Assembly: GCA_964017045.1 (NCBI GenBank)
Contig: OZ024808.1
Location: forward strand, 17,291,284-17,355,283
Length of the DNA: 64,000 bases
Source: Omphiscola glabra
Lineage: Eukaryota; Mollusca; Gastropoda; Lymnaeidae
Reading direction: 5' to 3'
In this document: positions 1-11,479 of the stretch, one piece after another
Layout of the letters: every line of letters begins with the position of its first letter
Position numbering within the stretch: position 1 is the first letter of the stretch
Notes under the pieces: generated by a model
Seen by the model: only the letters and a program-made list of their open reading frames with translations
The model's database searches: none
What the model was told of the DNA's origin: nothing
Translations under genes and position numbers: made by a program

Positions 1-304
1 AAAAAGATGACACTTTAAATATCGTAAGCCCATCAAAGACATTCTCTTAAGATATTAAAAAAAATGTAGCTAATTCACAAGAAAATCATTACCAACTCGT
101 ACCATATATATTTAATATTGAGAATAATCTTGTACCATATTACATTTATATTAAATAATAATGTATACCCTTCGTTCTTGCATTAATTTGTTTACTTATT
201 TATAATGAGACAATTTTTATAAAACTGTTACATTTGAATGGAAATAACAGAACATCTATTTATACACGGTGTTCAATCATATTTTAGATAACTGTAACTT
301 TAAT

Positions 305-375
305 CTATCCATCCATCCCTGTTGCTCTACCACCCATGTAGGGCTTTTGCCTGCTTCACTACTTCCTTCCACTCT
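305..375 (-). mobile_element. LINE 3'-terminal coding remnant
   Basis: On the minus strand this reads EWKEVVKQAKALHGW followed by a stop. That is the typical last stretch of a family of non-LTR retrotransposon polyproteins (W..VV.QAK.L.G at the C-terminus). Related tails occur at 5690 and 23275. It is only about 70 bases long. Confidence 0.55.
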
Positions 376-3300
376 TTAAATTAAATGGCTTTCAGGCTTT
401 CAATTGTGTTTTTATAATTACCTCTAAGATTTATCCCAAATTATCAATCTCACCTCAAAAAAGAAACAGTTCTTGTCTCCTGCTCTGTTCTCTCTGTCAC
501 CGAAACTGTTTCTGTTGGCACTCATGACAGCTGTGAATCCCTCAGGGACTTTAACAAAGGCTGAATATGTGGCTTTGACAGCTGGTGTGTCCTGGCATGG
601 GAAAAAGGACCTGTTCAACACCGACTGGCCTTGGGTGTACATGAATGGCTTAACTTTATCTGTGCAAGAGGAAACAAAAAGGATTTACTTTTATCTTACT
701 ATTTACAAAACACTTGTGTAAAATATAAAAGAATATTAATAACACAAATAATCTCTAGCTATGAATATGATCTAAAGGAATATTTCTACAATTTTGATTT
801 TTGGGCCGTGATGAATGTAATTATTAGTGTATCTCATTTTTAACTCCATTAAAAATAAATTCACATAACAATAAAAAAAAAATAAAACCCAACTTTTTTT
901 TTTACAGTTAGAAAGTGCTGAGAGTTGTTATAAAGGTAATGGCTCATATCTATGACAAATTGAACAATTGTTATCCACCAGCTAATCAATGTTAATATTT
1001 TAATATCTTTATGTTCTTTAAAGGTATGTTATGAAAAGAGAAAAACGTATGTTCATAAATGGTGGAGCAGAAAATTATTTGGTAGCTGTTACCTGCAGTT
1101 TGTTGAGGGTCAAGCCAGCTGACTGCTGGCCCACCCTCTCTGACAACATAGTCTATCTCAAGGATAAACTCATCACCTATACTTTTAGCCTGTGCCAACT
1201 GAAAAATAAATGTGTAAACTGAAATATACATGTGCCATCTGAAATATAAATATGCAAACTACTAACTATATTAAAATGCACACTGTAATTTTGAAATTCC
1301 ATGCATTAAAAACTTTTTTTCCCACCATGAACTGTATCTTATCCCCACTTTTTAAGACCTTGTTAATAAATCACCAGTGCTGAGTCCTTTGCGTGGTTAA
1401 AATAACAACTCAAAATAAACTAATAAAATTTCGTCTAACCTTAATGGTTAAACTTTGCCCATAATTTGCAAATGGTTCTTTTGAAAATTCTAAGCTTGCT
1501 CCGCTTTGCTGTTCTCTGACTTGTGAGACTGAAAGCTTCTCATGCACATCAAGAATTACTGGAAATAAATAAATAGTCTGAATGATCTAACACAATGGTC
1601 ATTAGAAGAAAAAAACCCACTAAAAAAAAATTATACAGATGTTTAAAAAAGGAGATTATCTATGTCAGAGCATCTACTCTTTGTGATATTAATGGCAAAT
1701 CAAGGAAACAATTTTACCATTATTTCTTTTTAAAGTTAAAAAATATCATGACCAAGCTTTTGAACATGTGACAAGATGTAGAACAAGTTACGAAAACTAA
1801 TTACAATTTTTATGGTGTTTTGTTTACCTGTTGCAATATCATTTTTTAGACTCTTCAATGAAACTCTCAAATATCCTATAACTTTTTTCTCTTCAAAAAG
1901 GACACTAAGATCGAGGTGCAGATGTGATGCCCTGACATCTTTAAAGTTAGATGATGTCGCAACATCAATGACATCTCCATGTAAGCCAGCCATTGCCTGC
2001 AGTTATAGTTCTATTTTCTGCTTAGGAAAAAAAAAGAGTTCTCTATTCATCTTTTTCAAGACAAATTTATTGGGTGCCTTAAGTTCCAAAACTTTAACAA
2101 TAAAACCTCACATTGATTTTTTTTTTCTTTCTTCTTCTAGTCTATAAATTAGTCCACAGGGCAGGGGTGGACAGTTGGGAGATTACAGTCTGTGTCAAAT
2201 ATGATGCTAGTGATAACATTAAAATTAAAACAAGAATTAATGGGATTGCCTTCTTGTTAATAATATTGTTAATATCCTGGGATGTAGCTCCTCACTGACC
2301 TCACACAAAGTAGCATAGTATAGTATAGTTTAGTATAGCTTCAGGTATGCTTCTAAAGATTTTTGTCTTAAGTCCTTATGACTTATGCTTCCACTTCCAT
2401 TTTTCTTAAACTTAATTATAATAATATTAATATATCATTGTCATAATGATTTCAATGAATAAATTTCAAAAGAAGTGACCGTGTTAATTATATATATTTT
2501 ACTTGACTGAATGTTGTCTTCATAAATTTTAAAAAATCTAATGACTAATACTAATTCTAATGACTAAACTAAAAAATTCGTGGCCGAATAAAAAAATTAA
2601 GTTAAATTTTTAAATTAAACTTTTAGTTAAAGTTAAGTCAACTCAATAATATTTATGAGGCCATCAATTGAATGTAAAATAGGCTAGACTGATGTGCCTA
2701 ATGGCATGCCAGAATATACGTTCATTGGTTTATTTTCAATATCAATTTCTAAGTGTACATGACTTACATTGCAACTTTGACTTAAGATTGAGTAATCACA
2801 GGGATTTTAAAAAGGCAACTCCCCCTTTGAACTTTCGATTTCCCGCAAAGCTATTTCCGGTGGAAAGAAAACAATTCGGCGTTAAAAAGAAATAATGTTA
2901 TTTTTAAATTAGAAAGTTTATATTAAGTACAAAGTTAGTTTATTTAGAATACGTTACGATTACGTACAACATCATTTTTTAAGAAATTCGTTTTAACCTG
3001 TAAGCCATATATATATACAATTTGGACCTAGTACTTTATTTAAGTTGTTAAATGAGAATGATTTAATTTATTTTAGAAAATTTAAACTTTCTCGACCAGA
3101 CGAATACAGCTCATTGCCAGCCGATATACTCTTCAAAATGTCCTTACCGTCGTAATCTTTATGAACGCTTTTCATTCTGTCATGAAATTCATACGATTTC
3201 TAACATATATAGTATATATATAGTGGTATATAATATACCACACTATGCATTAACAAAGAGGGAGGCACTCCACCAAAGACATGAATAAATTTATGAATAA

Positions 3301-3424
3301 ATACTCAATACCACGTAGATCGATTGTTCCTATATTGGCTGCCACACAATCTTTAATAAAACATTATTGGTGCGGTGCCAAGATTTCTGTGGTGCCATGT
3401 GCAATTTCCTTGAAAAAAACGCCA
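376..3424. other. AT-rich DNA without recognised genes
   Basis: Several short open frames occur (for example 473-721 and 1812-2147), but none has a recognisable domain, splice context or codon bias. I see only A/T runs and a tiny TAGTATAG-like repeat near 2310-2340. Confidence 0.5.
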
Positions 3425-3426
3425 GC

Positions 3427-3527
3427 CAAAGTTGCGGTGACTGTGACATATGGCAAGCCAAAGTTGCGGTGACTGTGACATATGGCAAGCCAAAGTTGCG
3501 GTGACTGTGACATATGGCAAGCCAATC
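3427..3527. repeat. 32-bp tandem repeat, about 3 copies
   Basis: The unit starts gtgactgtgacatatggcaa and is repeated almost perfectly three times. A 32-base period cannot keep one reading frame across units. Confidence 0.85.
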
Positions 3528-3896
3528 CACCGACACGTCTGCAGATTAACATTTTTTAAGACGTACAGACTGAACTACGGTAACATTTGTACTCATCTCA
3601 CAGGTTTCATTTAAACACTGCAAAACGTGTCCTTATTAACACACGATATTTTCTACTGTTGTTTTACAGTTTGACACTTGAAGCTGTCTTTTTTTTTTCC
3701 TTTTTGCTAGTAAAATGCTATAAATAGTTACAATTTGTTTTCTGTAGTCCCACCTCTAGACTTTGGATATCTATTATAACAAAGATTAGGAAGTTAATTA
3801 CTAGTATTGTATTCAATAGAAGACACAGATCCCCAGAGTCTTGACTTTGGGGGAACCGCTGGTCACTTTTCGGCTTTTTGGCCCCTGTATTTAAAG

Positions 3897-4100
3897 CAGT
3901 GGCGTAGATAGGGTTAGTGCCTCCCAGGGCGCGGGCAGGCGTAGATTTTTGCCACAGTCTTCCAAAAAAAAAAAAAAAAAAAAAAAAACCACCCTACAGT
4001 TGACCGAACTCCAGTATGTCTACATGATCGGGTGACAAGGCGAATTCAAACGATATAATTAAAAACAAAGCCCAGCAGCTTCAGAACAGTCCATGGAATG
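3897..4100. mobile_element. hAT-like element end and poly(A) stretch
   Basis: The sequence cagtggcgtagatagggtta at 3897 is a typical hAT-type miniature-element end (CAGTGGCGTAG). A long A run (3964-3987) follows. The matching inverted end could be the one at 8095, but the flanking 8-mers do not match. Confidence 0.4.
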
Positions 4101-4124
4101 GAATCCCCCCCCCCACACTATATA

Positions 4125-4466
4125 TAAATTTCATTGACAAACAAAAGGCCTTTGATAGCTTGTACCGACAAACCTTGTGTAAACTTCTTCGTTACTATGG
4201 GGTAACAGGAAAACTAGTCAGGATCATTCAGAGTTCTTATGAAGACATGACATGCAGGGTGGTACACGAAGGTAGACTCACAGAGGAATTTAAAAGGGAA
4301 ACAGGAGTCATAAAAGGGAGTATCTTTTCTCCCTTCCTACACATCCTCGCCATTGACTGGATATTGAAAAAATCCAAAGGCAAAAAGAGGAACGGGATAC
4401 AGTGGACACTCTGGGAACAACTGAATGACCTAAACTTTGCAGACGACAATGCACTTCTGTCACCAT
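4125..4466 (+). mobile_element. LINE reverse transcriptase fragment (left part)
   Basis: The frame reads NFIDKQKAFDSLYRQTLCKL, then a region matching palm motif B in degraded form, then FADDNALLSP, the metal-binding FADD box of reverse transcriptase. These are LINE (non-LTR) motifs. The frame breaks at 4466, exactly where a hAT-type element is inserted. The GLRQG-type motif is altered to TGVIKGSIFSP, and the copy was probably already dead before the insertion. Confidence 0.8.
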
Positions 4467-5689
4467 CAGTGTTTCTTTCAGGCATACCTCCGGGGCAGTG
4501 CCCCCCCGGAGCAAGTCAAGTGCCCCCCCCGGGGGAAAATGTGTAAAAAAAAATAATTAAAAAAAAACAAACTACTCTAAATTTAATTTTTATAAAATTT
4601 TTAAAAGTTATTGAAATGTGTGCCTTTAATCGATTACAATTATTGGAACAAATAAAATATCGCTTTGTTCGATATATATATATTGATGATCCTTAGCGTT
4701 CAGGTTAATCTTGTTACAGGATCACAGAAATCGATTATAAATATGGTATTGTTTTGAAAATTGGCCGCTCCTGATCATAAGCTAAATCTTACTTTTTCTG
4801 ATTCGCAGATATCGGTATCTTTTATTTAATTACATTTTGCAGCTGCAAAAGTTGAAAGACTTTTTAATAACCCTGTATTAAACTACCTTTTCATCGATAT
4901 AAATGCCTGTAAATTAAATATAGCTCTTGCTAAGAAATAAACATGTGCAATCTGTTTTCAAATTATAGTGTATAATAGCATCATGCTTTAAAAAATCATT
5001 TTTAGCAAACATTTTAATGTAGTAGATTCCTTAGATGTATGCTGACATAGATAAAATGAAAATTTAAAAATAATAATAATAATAATTTTAAAACAAAAAA
5101 ATTGGAATTTACCGTTTACATACAAATAGTGGACATTTCATCATAATTATTAAATCGAGTGTTTCTATTTTTTAACACAGTTTCGGGAACAGAGTAAAAT
5201 GATTTTTTTAAAAATAGTCTTTATTTATTAAATCCCCAATGACTTTTCTCTGTTAATATAATAATAATAAACAATCTTCCCCAGCTGTTTGAACTATTAA
5301 AAAAAAAATTATTTTAAGATGATAATCCAGTAGAAAGAATATAATATATATTTAAACAACGAATAAAAAAAAAATCAAGTATTTCGATTATCTTGTAAAT
5401 GCCATTTTTGGTAGTAAAATCTTAACTAGCATCTCTCCAGTTGCTCTACAGTTAAGTGTTCAATGATGCGAAACTAAATTTAACTACGGTATGTAAAAAA
5501 AAAAATGCATTCTTGCATTTTGAATTTATCAAAAAATTTCCGGGGCCTATAACGTTTTAAGGGGCGAGTCTAAGCTAAAGAGTATCTCTCGATAAAAAAC
5601 ATACCATAAGGGCTCCAAACTGGACTGAATTAATTTAATATTGTGCTGGTGGAAGAGTTAGTGATGTCCTGTTATTATCGTTATTTCTA

Positions 5690-6720
5690 GCGCTTCCCAC
5701 CCAAATGTCTGAAATGTTTACATCAGTGGCGCTTCATCCCATTTAGGGCCCTGGCCTGCTCCACCCCATTCTTCCATTGGGATCGATCCATCGCTTTACA
5801 CCTCCACGTGCGAACCCCAACCTTTGTAAGCCCTTCTCTACATCGTCAATCCATTTTATATTGTTGTGACTATGGATGGGTATTTGTACAATTGATATAG
5901 CTCTTAGTTTGTACGGATTCCCAAAACAAAATTGTCTATCATCGGGTCATATATTTAGCAGGTTCTCTGCTTTTCTGGTAGGAACCAAGTCTCACTACTA
6001 GTCTTGTGACAGTGGTGTATACTGCCTTCTTTGTTCCCTTAGCGAGATTTTTGCTTTGAAGTAGCTTTTGTAAATTGAAATAAGAACGGTTGCATGCTGT
6101 TATTCTTTCTTGCACCTCCGATTGTATTTCCTATTTCTTATTTATAGTCACCCCTAGATATTTGAAAGTAGCTACCCTCTCAAAGGCGTAGATGTTCATA
6201 TTGATGAAGTCATCAGTGCTTATTTCCTGACATTATCATAAATATTGCCTTCGCTTTATTTACATCAAGACCAGCTTTGACCGTCACATCTTCAATTTCC
6301 CTGAAAGTTTTAATAATATCATCAATGCTGTTTCTACCAAGTAGCGCTATATCGTCTGTGTAGGCCAGGTATTGCAGTGGCTGGCTTTATAAAGTTCCTT
6401 ATGGTTGTTCTGTACCACCTCTCAGGTGCTCACACGTATGTTTCTACTGCTTTTTTCTAAAGTGATGTTGAAAATGATACACGGATTTCCTTGTCTGAGG
6501 CCCAGATTGATTGGGAACTCCCTAAAGTACTCCCTCTGTACTTTGATTCTACTTTTGTAGTTATCCATCGTCATATGTATGAGTCGGGTAAGTTTGTTAA
6601 GGACTTCAAGTTCCTGCACAGCATCGTTCATGTATTTCCTGTCTACGCTATCATTACCTGATTTGTAGTCCACATATAGTTGGTGTATGTTGATGTATTC
6701 TTAGCATTTTTCTACGAGAC
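5690..6720 (-). mobile_element. LINE remnant: reverse transcriptase palm to C-terminus
   Basis: On the minus strand, from 6680 downward: SVDRKYMNDAVQELEVLNKL, GLRQGNPCIIFNITLEK, then AYTDDIALLGRNSIDDIIK (catalytic box, Y.DD altered to YTDD), KTKI-like spacing, FKYLGVTINKK, and finally WIDDVEKGL and KNGVEQARALNGMKRH near 5730-5860. Frameshifts and stops break it throughout. It lies inside the hAT-type element at 4467-7758. The C-terminal tail is the same type as at 305-375 and 23275-23660. Confidence 0.75.
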
Positions 6721-6805
6721 ATCTAACAGTAAATATATGAACGTTTGAAATGCCCCTTCACACATTGTCTTAAAGATACATTGAATACAGTGCATGATAC
6801 CCTCA

Positions 6806-6910
6806 CTAGGTAACTCTTGTTACCAGTGAAATATCCGCATCAACACCAGGCACAGAAACATTGCAAATCCCATCTACATTCATTGGAGCCATAATGATCA
6901 ATAAATTTGA
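6806..6910 (-). repeat. Dispersed repeat with an open frame (copy 1)
   Basis: The minus strand reads NLLIIMAPMNVDGICNVSVP, then GVDADISLVTRVT and stop. A second copy lies on the plus strand at 37255-37360 with nearly the same translation. I do not recognise the protein. Confidence 0.55.
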
Positions 6911-7333
6911 ACCACAATGCATCACTGCCTTTTGAATTTATTATTTTTAACTAAAGGTGACCCCTGCCCTCACTTTTGCTCAAACTCTTCGGATTCCTCA
7001 ATTTCTGCTACCCCCCCCCCCTTTTTTTTTCCTTGACGTCGATCAATGTGACTACCGGGTTGAATCTAATCTTGTGTCAAATGATTTTCTTCGGCACACC
7101 ACAACCAGAATGCATTTAGTTTGTATCTGGCACTGGTCGCCATAATTCCTCGCCCTGACGCTTGAAAAATTATTTCCCCCGATCAATTGAAAGTCTTATC
7201 AAAACATTCGAATCATGTATACTCCAAAATGCACCTTTTGATTGTTAAACAATCACACATATGCTGCTGCCCTACTTCCCGATAAAAATTACTTGCCATG
7301 ACAGCCAAATTTGGTGCTGATATATACACTGCC

Positions 7334-7682
7334 CAGCGGCGTGCCTAGTGTTAGCGCCAACCTAGGTGGGTTAACTTTTTTGCCACGCTACCTTTCTCGA
7401 TAGAAACTCTGCAGATGTCCGAAAATCCCGCCGCTCCATCTAAAGAAAAAAATGACACCTGGGAAGACCAAATGTTCGCCCCCCCCACTTCTGCGTCACT
7501 GACGTGAGTCTTTGATGACAGGGGACAAGATTCATTTTTAACCCCCCCCCCCACCCCCCCCCCCCCGCTAAACTCTGAAACCTATTATTTTCATCCATTA
7601 ACACTATAGCCTATTAGATGCCCCCGCTAGTCTGGCGCCCGGGGACATATGTCCCATCTGCCACCCCTTAGCTACGCCTCTG
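7334..7682. mobile_element. Nested hAT-like miniature element
   Basis: The left end cagcggcgtgcctag and the right end (complement cagaggcgtagctaag) form imperfect inverted repeats of the CAGNGGCGTAGC type. The flanking 8-mers do not match, so the boundaries are tentative. C-rich tracts lie inside. Confidence 0.45.
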
Positions 7683-7766
7683 GCCACTGAAAAACTGGCA
7701 CTGCCCCCCCGAACGTCAAAATTGCCCCCTCGGGGGAAAATTTCTGAAAGAAACACTGGTCACCAT

Positions 7767-7850
7767 TTCAGCACAGCTCGGACTCATAAATGAAAGCAAG
7801 ACAAAGATCATGAAGGTAAACTTAGCCAACCAGTTCGGTAACTTTTGTAT
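7767..7850 (+). mobile_element. LINE reverse transcriptase fragment (right part)
   Basis: From the target-site copy onward this reads VTISAQLGLINESKTKIMKV, which is the usual stretch after the FADD box in LINE reverse transcriptases. It is the continuation of 4125-4466 on the other side of the hAT-type insertion, with some internal sequence already lost. Confidence 0.7.
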
Positions 7851-8009
7851 GTGACAGGAAGCTATAATTATCTAAATTCGAAGAGGTAAAACTATCTTTT
7901 GATAACATTATAATAACAATGAGTGATTTTAAGTACCGTACATGTCCCAGTTCTTAAATACATTTACCTCCTGACCTTCAATACTGTGGACTAAGTTAAA
8001 CAAGAAGAA

Positions 8010-8095
8010 TTACATCGTGGAAGTCGAGGGGGGTGGGGGTGGTTGACACCACGAGCTTACCGGACCGGGTGACACCAACCCTGGCTACGCCACTG
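8010..8095. mobile_element. hAT-like element end
   Basis: The right-end sequence ggctacgccactg at 8083-8095 is the complement of CAGTGGCGTAGCC. It is an inverted partner in sequence of the end at 3897, but flanking 8-mers differ (atttaaag versus gttgtaat). It may be a solitary end. Confidence 0.4.
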
Positions 8096-8103
8096 GTTGT
8101 AAT

Positions 8104-8630
8104 TGATGCCATTGCTAGCTGTTGCTGCTTTTAAAAAAATTGTTTTTTTGCATTTTGATTAGCAGCAGTAAATGTCTTTCTTGTGAATTTTGTTGGCGCA
8201 TTGCTTTTATTGGTATTTGTGTCACCTTGTTTATAAAGTTAATGAAAGAAATAAAACTTCGATAACTAAATTGTTTAATTATTTTTAATTTTATTACAAT
8301 ATAATTTATATGTGATGGTGGGGGGGGGTGTTTAAAACGGAGTGGGCCTGCAGCGCTGCAAAAAAATGTTAAGAATCCCTGCCCTAGAGCATGTACTAAG
8401 ATACCACCCCCGGTCCCTGTCCTAGAACATTTACCACCACCCCCCAAAGGTCAACCATTTGTTATCGTTCAATCCTACTTCCCGTGTTCGCCTGGTCGCC
8501 GTGATAGTCCGAATTCTATGACTCCGGTGTCCACATTTAGCCATAAATTCTCACGACAGGCATTGCTTCTACACACCGAGTCCGCTCCTCCTTGGCGTCT
8601 TGTAACTTGATCAGAGACCATTTTTTAAAT
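8104..8630. other. No recognised gene
   Basis: This is AT-rich with G-rich and C-rich tracts near 8320 and 8430. The minus frame at 8115-8447 has no recognisable domain. Confidence 0.4.
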
Positions 8631-8634
8631 TCCT

Positions 8635-9190
8635 GAAAACGTGTTCTACCTTACTGCAGCCGGCTCTGACTGGTAGGACAGCCGAAGTTTTTATGTCCTT
8701 CAACGCGGAACAGCGTGGGGACCATAACATTGTTAAATCCTTAATACTTAAGGCTTATGAATGTGTCCCCAAAGCCTACCGTAAAGAGTTTAGGGAGCTG
8801 CTGGAACGGGATGGCCAGACTCATGTCGAGTTCTAAAAGGGAAAAGGAACGACTCCTGGATAAATGGCTGCACGCAACAAACACCGACACAGACTTCAAA
8901 TAGTTAAAGAATTCATTCTGATGGAGGAGTTTCAAGAATTGTGTTCGTGAAGAGGTACGTGGCGAAGGTGACGCACATACGACAGCAGTGTTATCTGATG
9001 ACTTTACCATCTCACATCAACTCTCAAAGAACCCATTTGACACCAAAAAAAGACACGCACAATAAGGCAACAGCATCGACTAACAGCAAACCTCCACATA
9101 AACCATTTAAGCCCGGTACAAAAGAAACAAGTACAAAAAACACATGTGCCATACGAAAGATGAGTGTTGGAAACTCAAGAAGAAAACGGA
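8635..9190 (+). mobile_element. Retrotransposon gag relic with SCAN-like domain
   Basis: From 8652 the plus strand reads LLQPALTGRTAEVFMSFNAE, then VKSLILKAYECVPKAYRKEF, then GQTHVEF and a stop. After frame changes it continues KREKERLLDKWLHAT and KEFILMEEFQELC. This order (leucine-rich helices, AY..VP.AYR..F, Q.T.VEF....ERL.D.W, L...EEF) is that of the SCAN-like gag of Gmr1-type Ty3 retrotransposons. Near 9145-9180, HTKDECWKLKKK looks like the tail of a CCHC zinc knuckle. The copy is dead: at least two stops and two frameshifts. No pol part or long terminal repeats were recognised. Confidence 0.65.
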
Positions 9191-9199
9191 GAAGACCAC

Positions 9200-10980
9200 A
9201 CATCCTGGTACACCACACAAAGTCTCCGCTGTTCAAAATTCAAAAGTTTTGGCTCTCCAGATGTCCATACAAACTTTAAAAAAGTTTCTCACGACTCATC
9301 AAAGAGTTTCAATATGAACAAAAAGGCTAGTTTTACTGACTCCAGCCAAGTTCCTGCTTCGACTGCGAGGTCATGAGCTTGTCGCCAAGATTCTTTTGCT
9401 CCAAAAAGAGGTCTACCTCCAGAGGGCGTCTTACCGAGGACTTGTGTGCAAGTTTTGACGACTTTATTAGGGGTGTAACAGAGTTTTAGAATGAAGGTTA
9501 GCTTTAGTAGAGATATAACAGTGTCCGAATTTCATGATAATTATTAAATGTACATACTTTATGCATACCACCACCGCCCTACGCACCAGTAGGTCTAGGC
9601 ATAATCTCCAAAATCACCCCCATCCCCAAACTGCCCCCCCTGTGCATAACTTATCAATGGATGAATCAATATAATGCCGATTTAGACCTTTTAAATATCG
9701 CCCTTTTGCTCTTACAATTATTATAAACTTCCAGTCCTTTCGCACTTTAAATTTCCATTTAATTTTAAGCCTCTGTTCTGTGGTCATTCGCAACCCGGAT
9801 TTGTGTTTTCCTTAACCATTCCTTTTACAAATTAACACATAAATATAAACAATATTTTATATAAGGTAAATAATATATTAATTTTTTTTTTTCTGAGCCT
9901 TACATTTTCTCAAATTCGTTAAAAGAATGCTGAACAATGTAAAAGTCTAAATTTAATTAATTTATTAAAGCAAAGAAAACACACACACAAACAGTAAGGG
10001 GGAGAACTCAGAAACCAACTCAGCTCGCAGCAGTTTAAATTCATAAAAATATCTTCGAATTAGACTGAAATGTCACAGAGCGCGATCGTTTTACCATTTT
10101 CCGACACAAGGGACACTACACCTTAAAAATAAAATTAAAGAAAAGTTTAGCAAAAGTAGGACGGATTATCTCCCCTCACATCTGCAATATAAAATAGTAC
10201 TTCACTCCCGGTTGCCATTGAACTTCCAAAATAGTAAAATATCATTTCAAAATAGCTTGCTACTTCAAAATTTCAATTTTTTTCTCCTTATAACAAAATT
10301 AATATGGAAAAAGAGACAAATATGCCCTTTAGACTATTTAGTGGGGAAAAAATGGCTAAGCCCGTATCGAAGCTAAATCCAAACATTTTGATGTGGCACA
10401 ATGTTTGACCACGTCGGCATTACCAGCAAAATTGTAAACAAAAAAATTATACGCATACTAAAATTCATTTTTTTGAAAACATCTTCTTTATTTGATAGTT
10501 TTATTTGCTATCAATATCGTTAATGAAATTGAATAACAATATAAATAGTCAACAACTTTATAACAAATTTGTGAACTGTATTTGCTTATTACTAACATTC
10601 GTAGTGAAATCTTGATTTACACACATGCAGAATAAGGCATTTAGCCGAAACGTCCGGTTAATTATACTAACTTTTCGTTTCAAACAAAAGCAAATATCTT
10701 TTTCACTATTTAATTGAAACAATATTCTGTACTAGACAAGAAGAAAACACTAAGTGACCAAATTTAAAAAAAAATGACCAGAAAACTTAAAGATAATAAA
10801 TTAATGGCTAAGAATTGTTAAAAAAAAATATATATATGGATAAAATTTAATTTTATACAATGGTTAATTTTTTAAACACTTTTATACAATTTTAAGCTAT
10901 TGTTGGCTAGTTTAATAATAATTATCACAACAAATTTTTTGCCAATGACTATTATTAAGTATTGTAAAGAAAAATGAGTA
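9200..10980. other. No recognised gene
   Basis: Apart from short frames (9164-9376) that may be more degraded retroelement, I see only AT-rich DNA here. Confidence 0.45.
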
Positions 10981-10982
10981 GG

Positions 10983-11110
10983 ACTATATGTAATGTCAGG
11001 ACTATTGGACGTACCAGCAGTCTATAAAGTCAGGACTATTGAACGTACCAGCAGTCTATAATGTCAGGACTATTGGACGTACCAGCAGTCTATAATGTCA
11101 GGACTATTGG
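10983..11110. repeat. 34-bp tandem repeat, about 3.7 copies
   Basis: The unit begins atgtcaggactattggacgt and continues accagcagtctata. Confidence 0.85.
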
Positions 11111-11189
11111 GCGAAAAGAAGAAGAATTTATTTTTGGTACGCATTTACTTGTGTAGCGTAGGGAATTTCTCTTTTTGTGAGTATAGCAT

Positions 11190-11475
11190 ATGATCAGCGG
11201 GGTAGCTAGTACAGCATATGATCAGCGGGGTAGCAAGTACAGCATATGATCAGCGGGGTAGCTAGTACAGCATATGATCAGCGGGGGTAGCTAGTACAGC
11301 ATATGATCAGCGGGGTAGCTAGTACAGCATATGATCAGCGGGGTAGCTAGTACAGTAAATGATCAGTGGGGTAGCTAGTACAGCACATGATCAGCGGGGC
11401 AGCTAGTACAGCATATGATCAGCGGGGTAGCTAGTACAGCATATGATCAGCGGGGTAGCTAGTACAGCATATGAT
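11190..11475. repeat. 28-bp tandem repeat, about 10 copies
   Basis: The unit begins agcatatgatcagcggggta and continues gctagtac. Each unit holds a TGATCA palindrome. Copies differ by single bases and one extra G. Confidence 0.9.
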
Positions 11476-11479
11476 TATA

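Larger units (their letters stand above)
4467..7758. mobile_element. 3.3 kb hAT-type DNA element with 8-bp target duplication
   Basis: The ends are perfect inverted repeats: cagtgtttctttcag at 4467-4481 and its complement at 7744-7758. Both sides are flanked by the same 8 bases, gtcaccat (4459-4466 and 7759-7766). An 8-bp duplication with CAG-type ends is the signature of the hAT superfamily. C-rich blocks lie just inside both ends. No transposase frame is recognisable, so it is non-autonomous or degraded. It carries other elements inside: a LINE remnant at 5690-6720 and a pair of hAT-like ends at 7334-7682. Confidence 0.85.
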
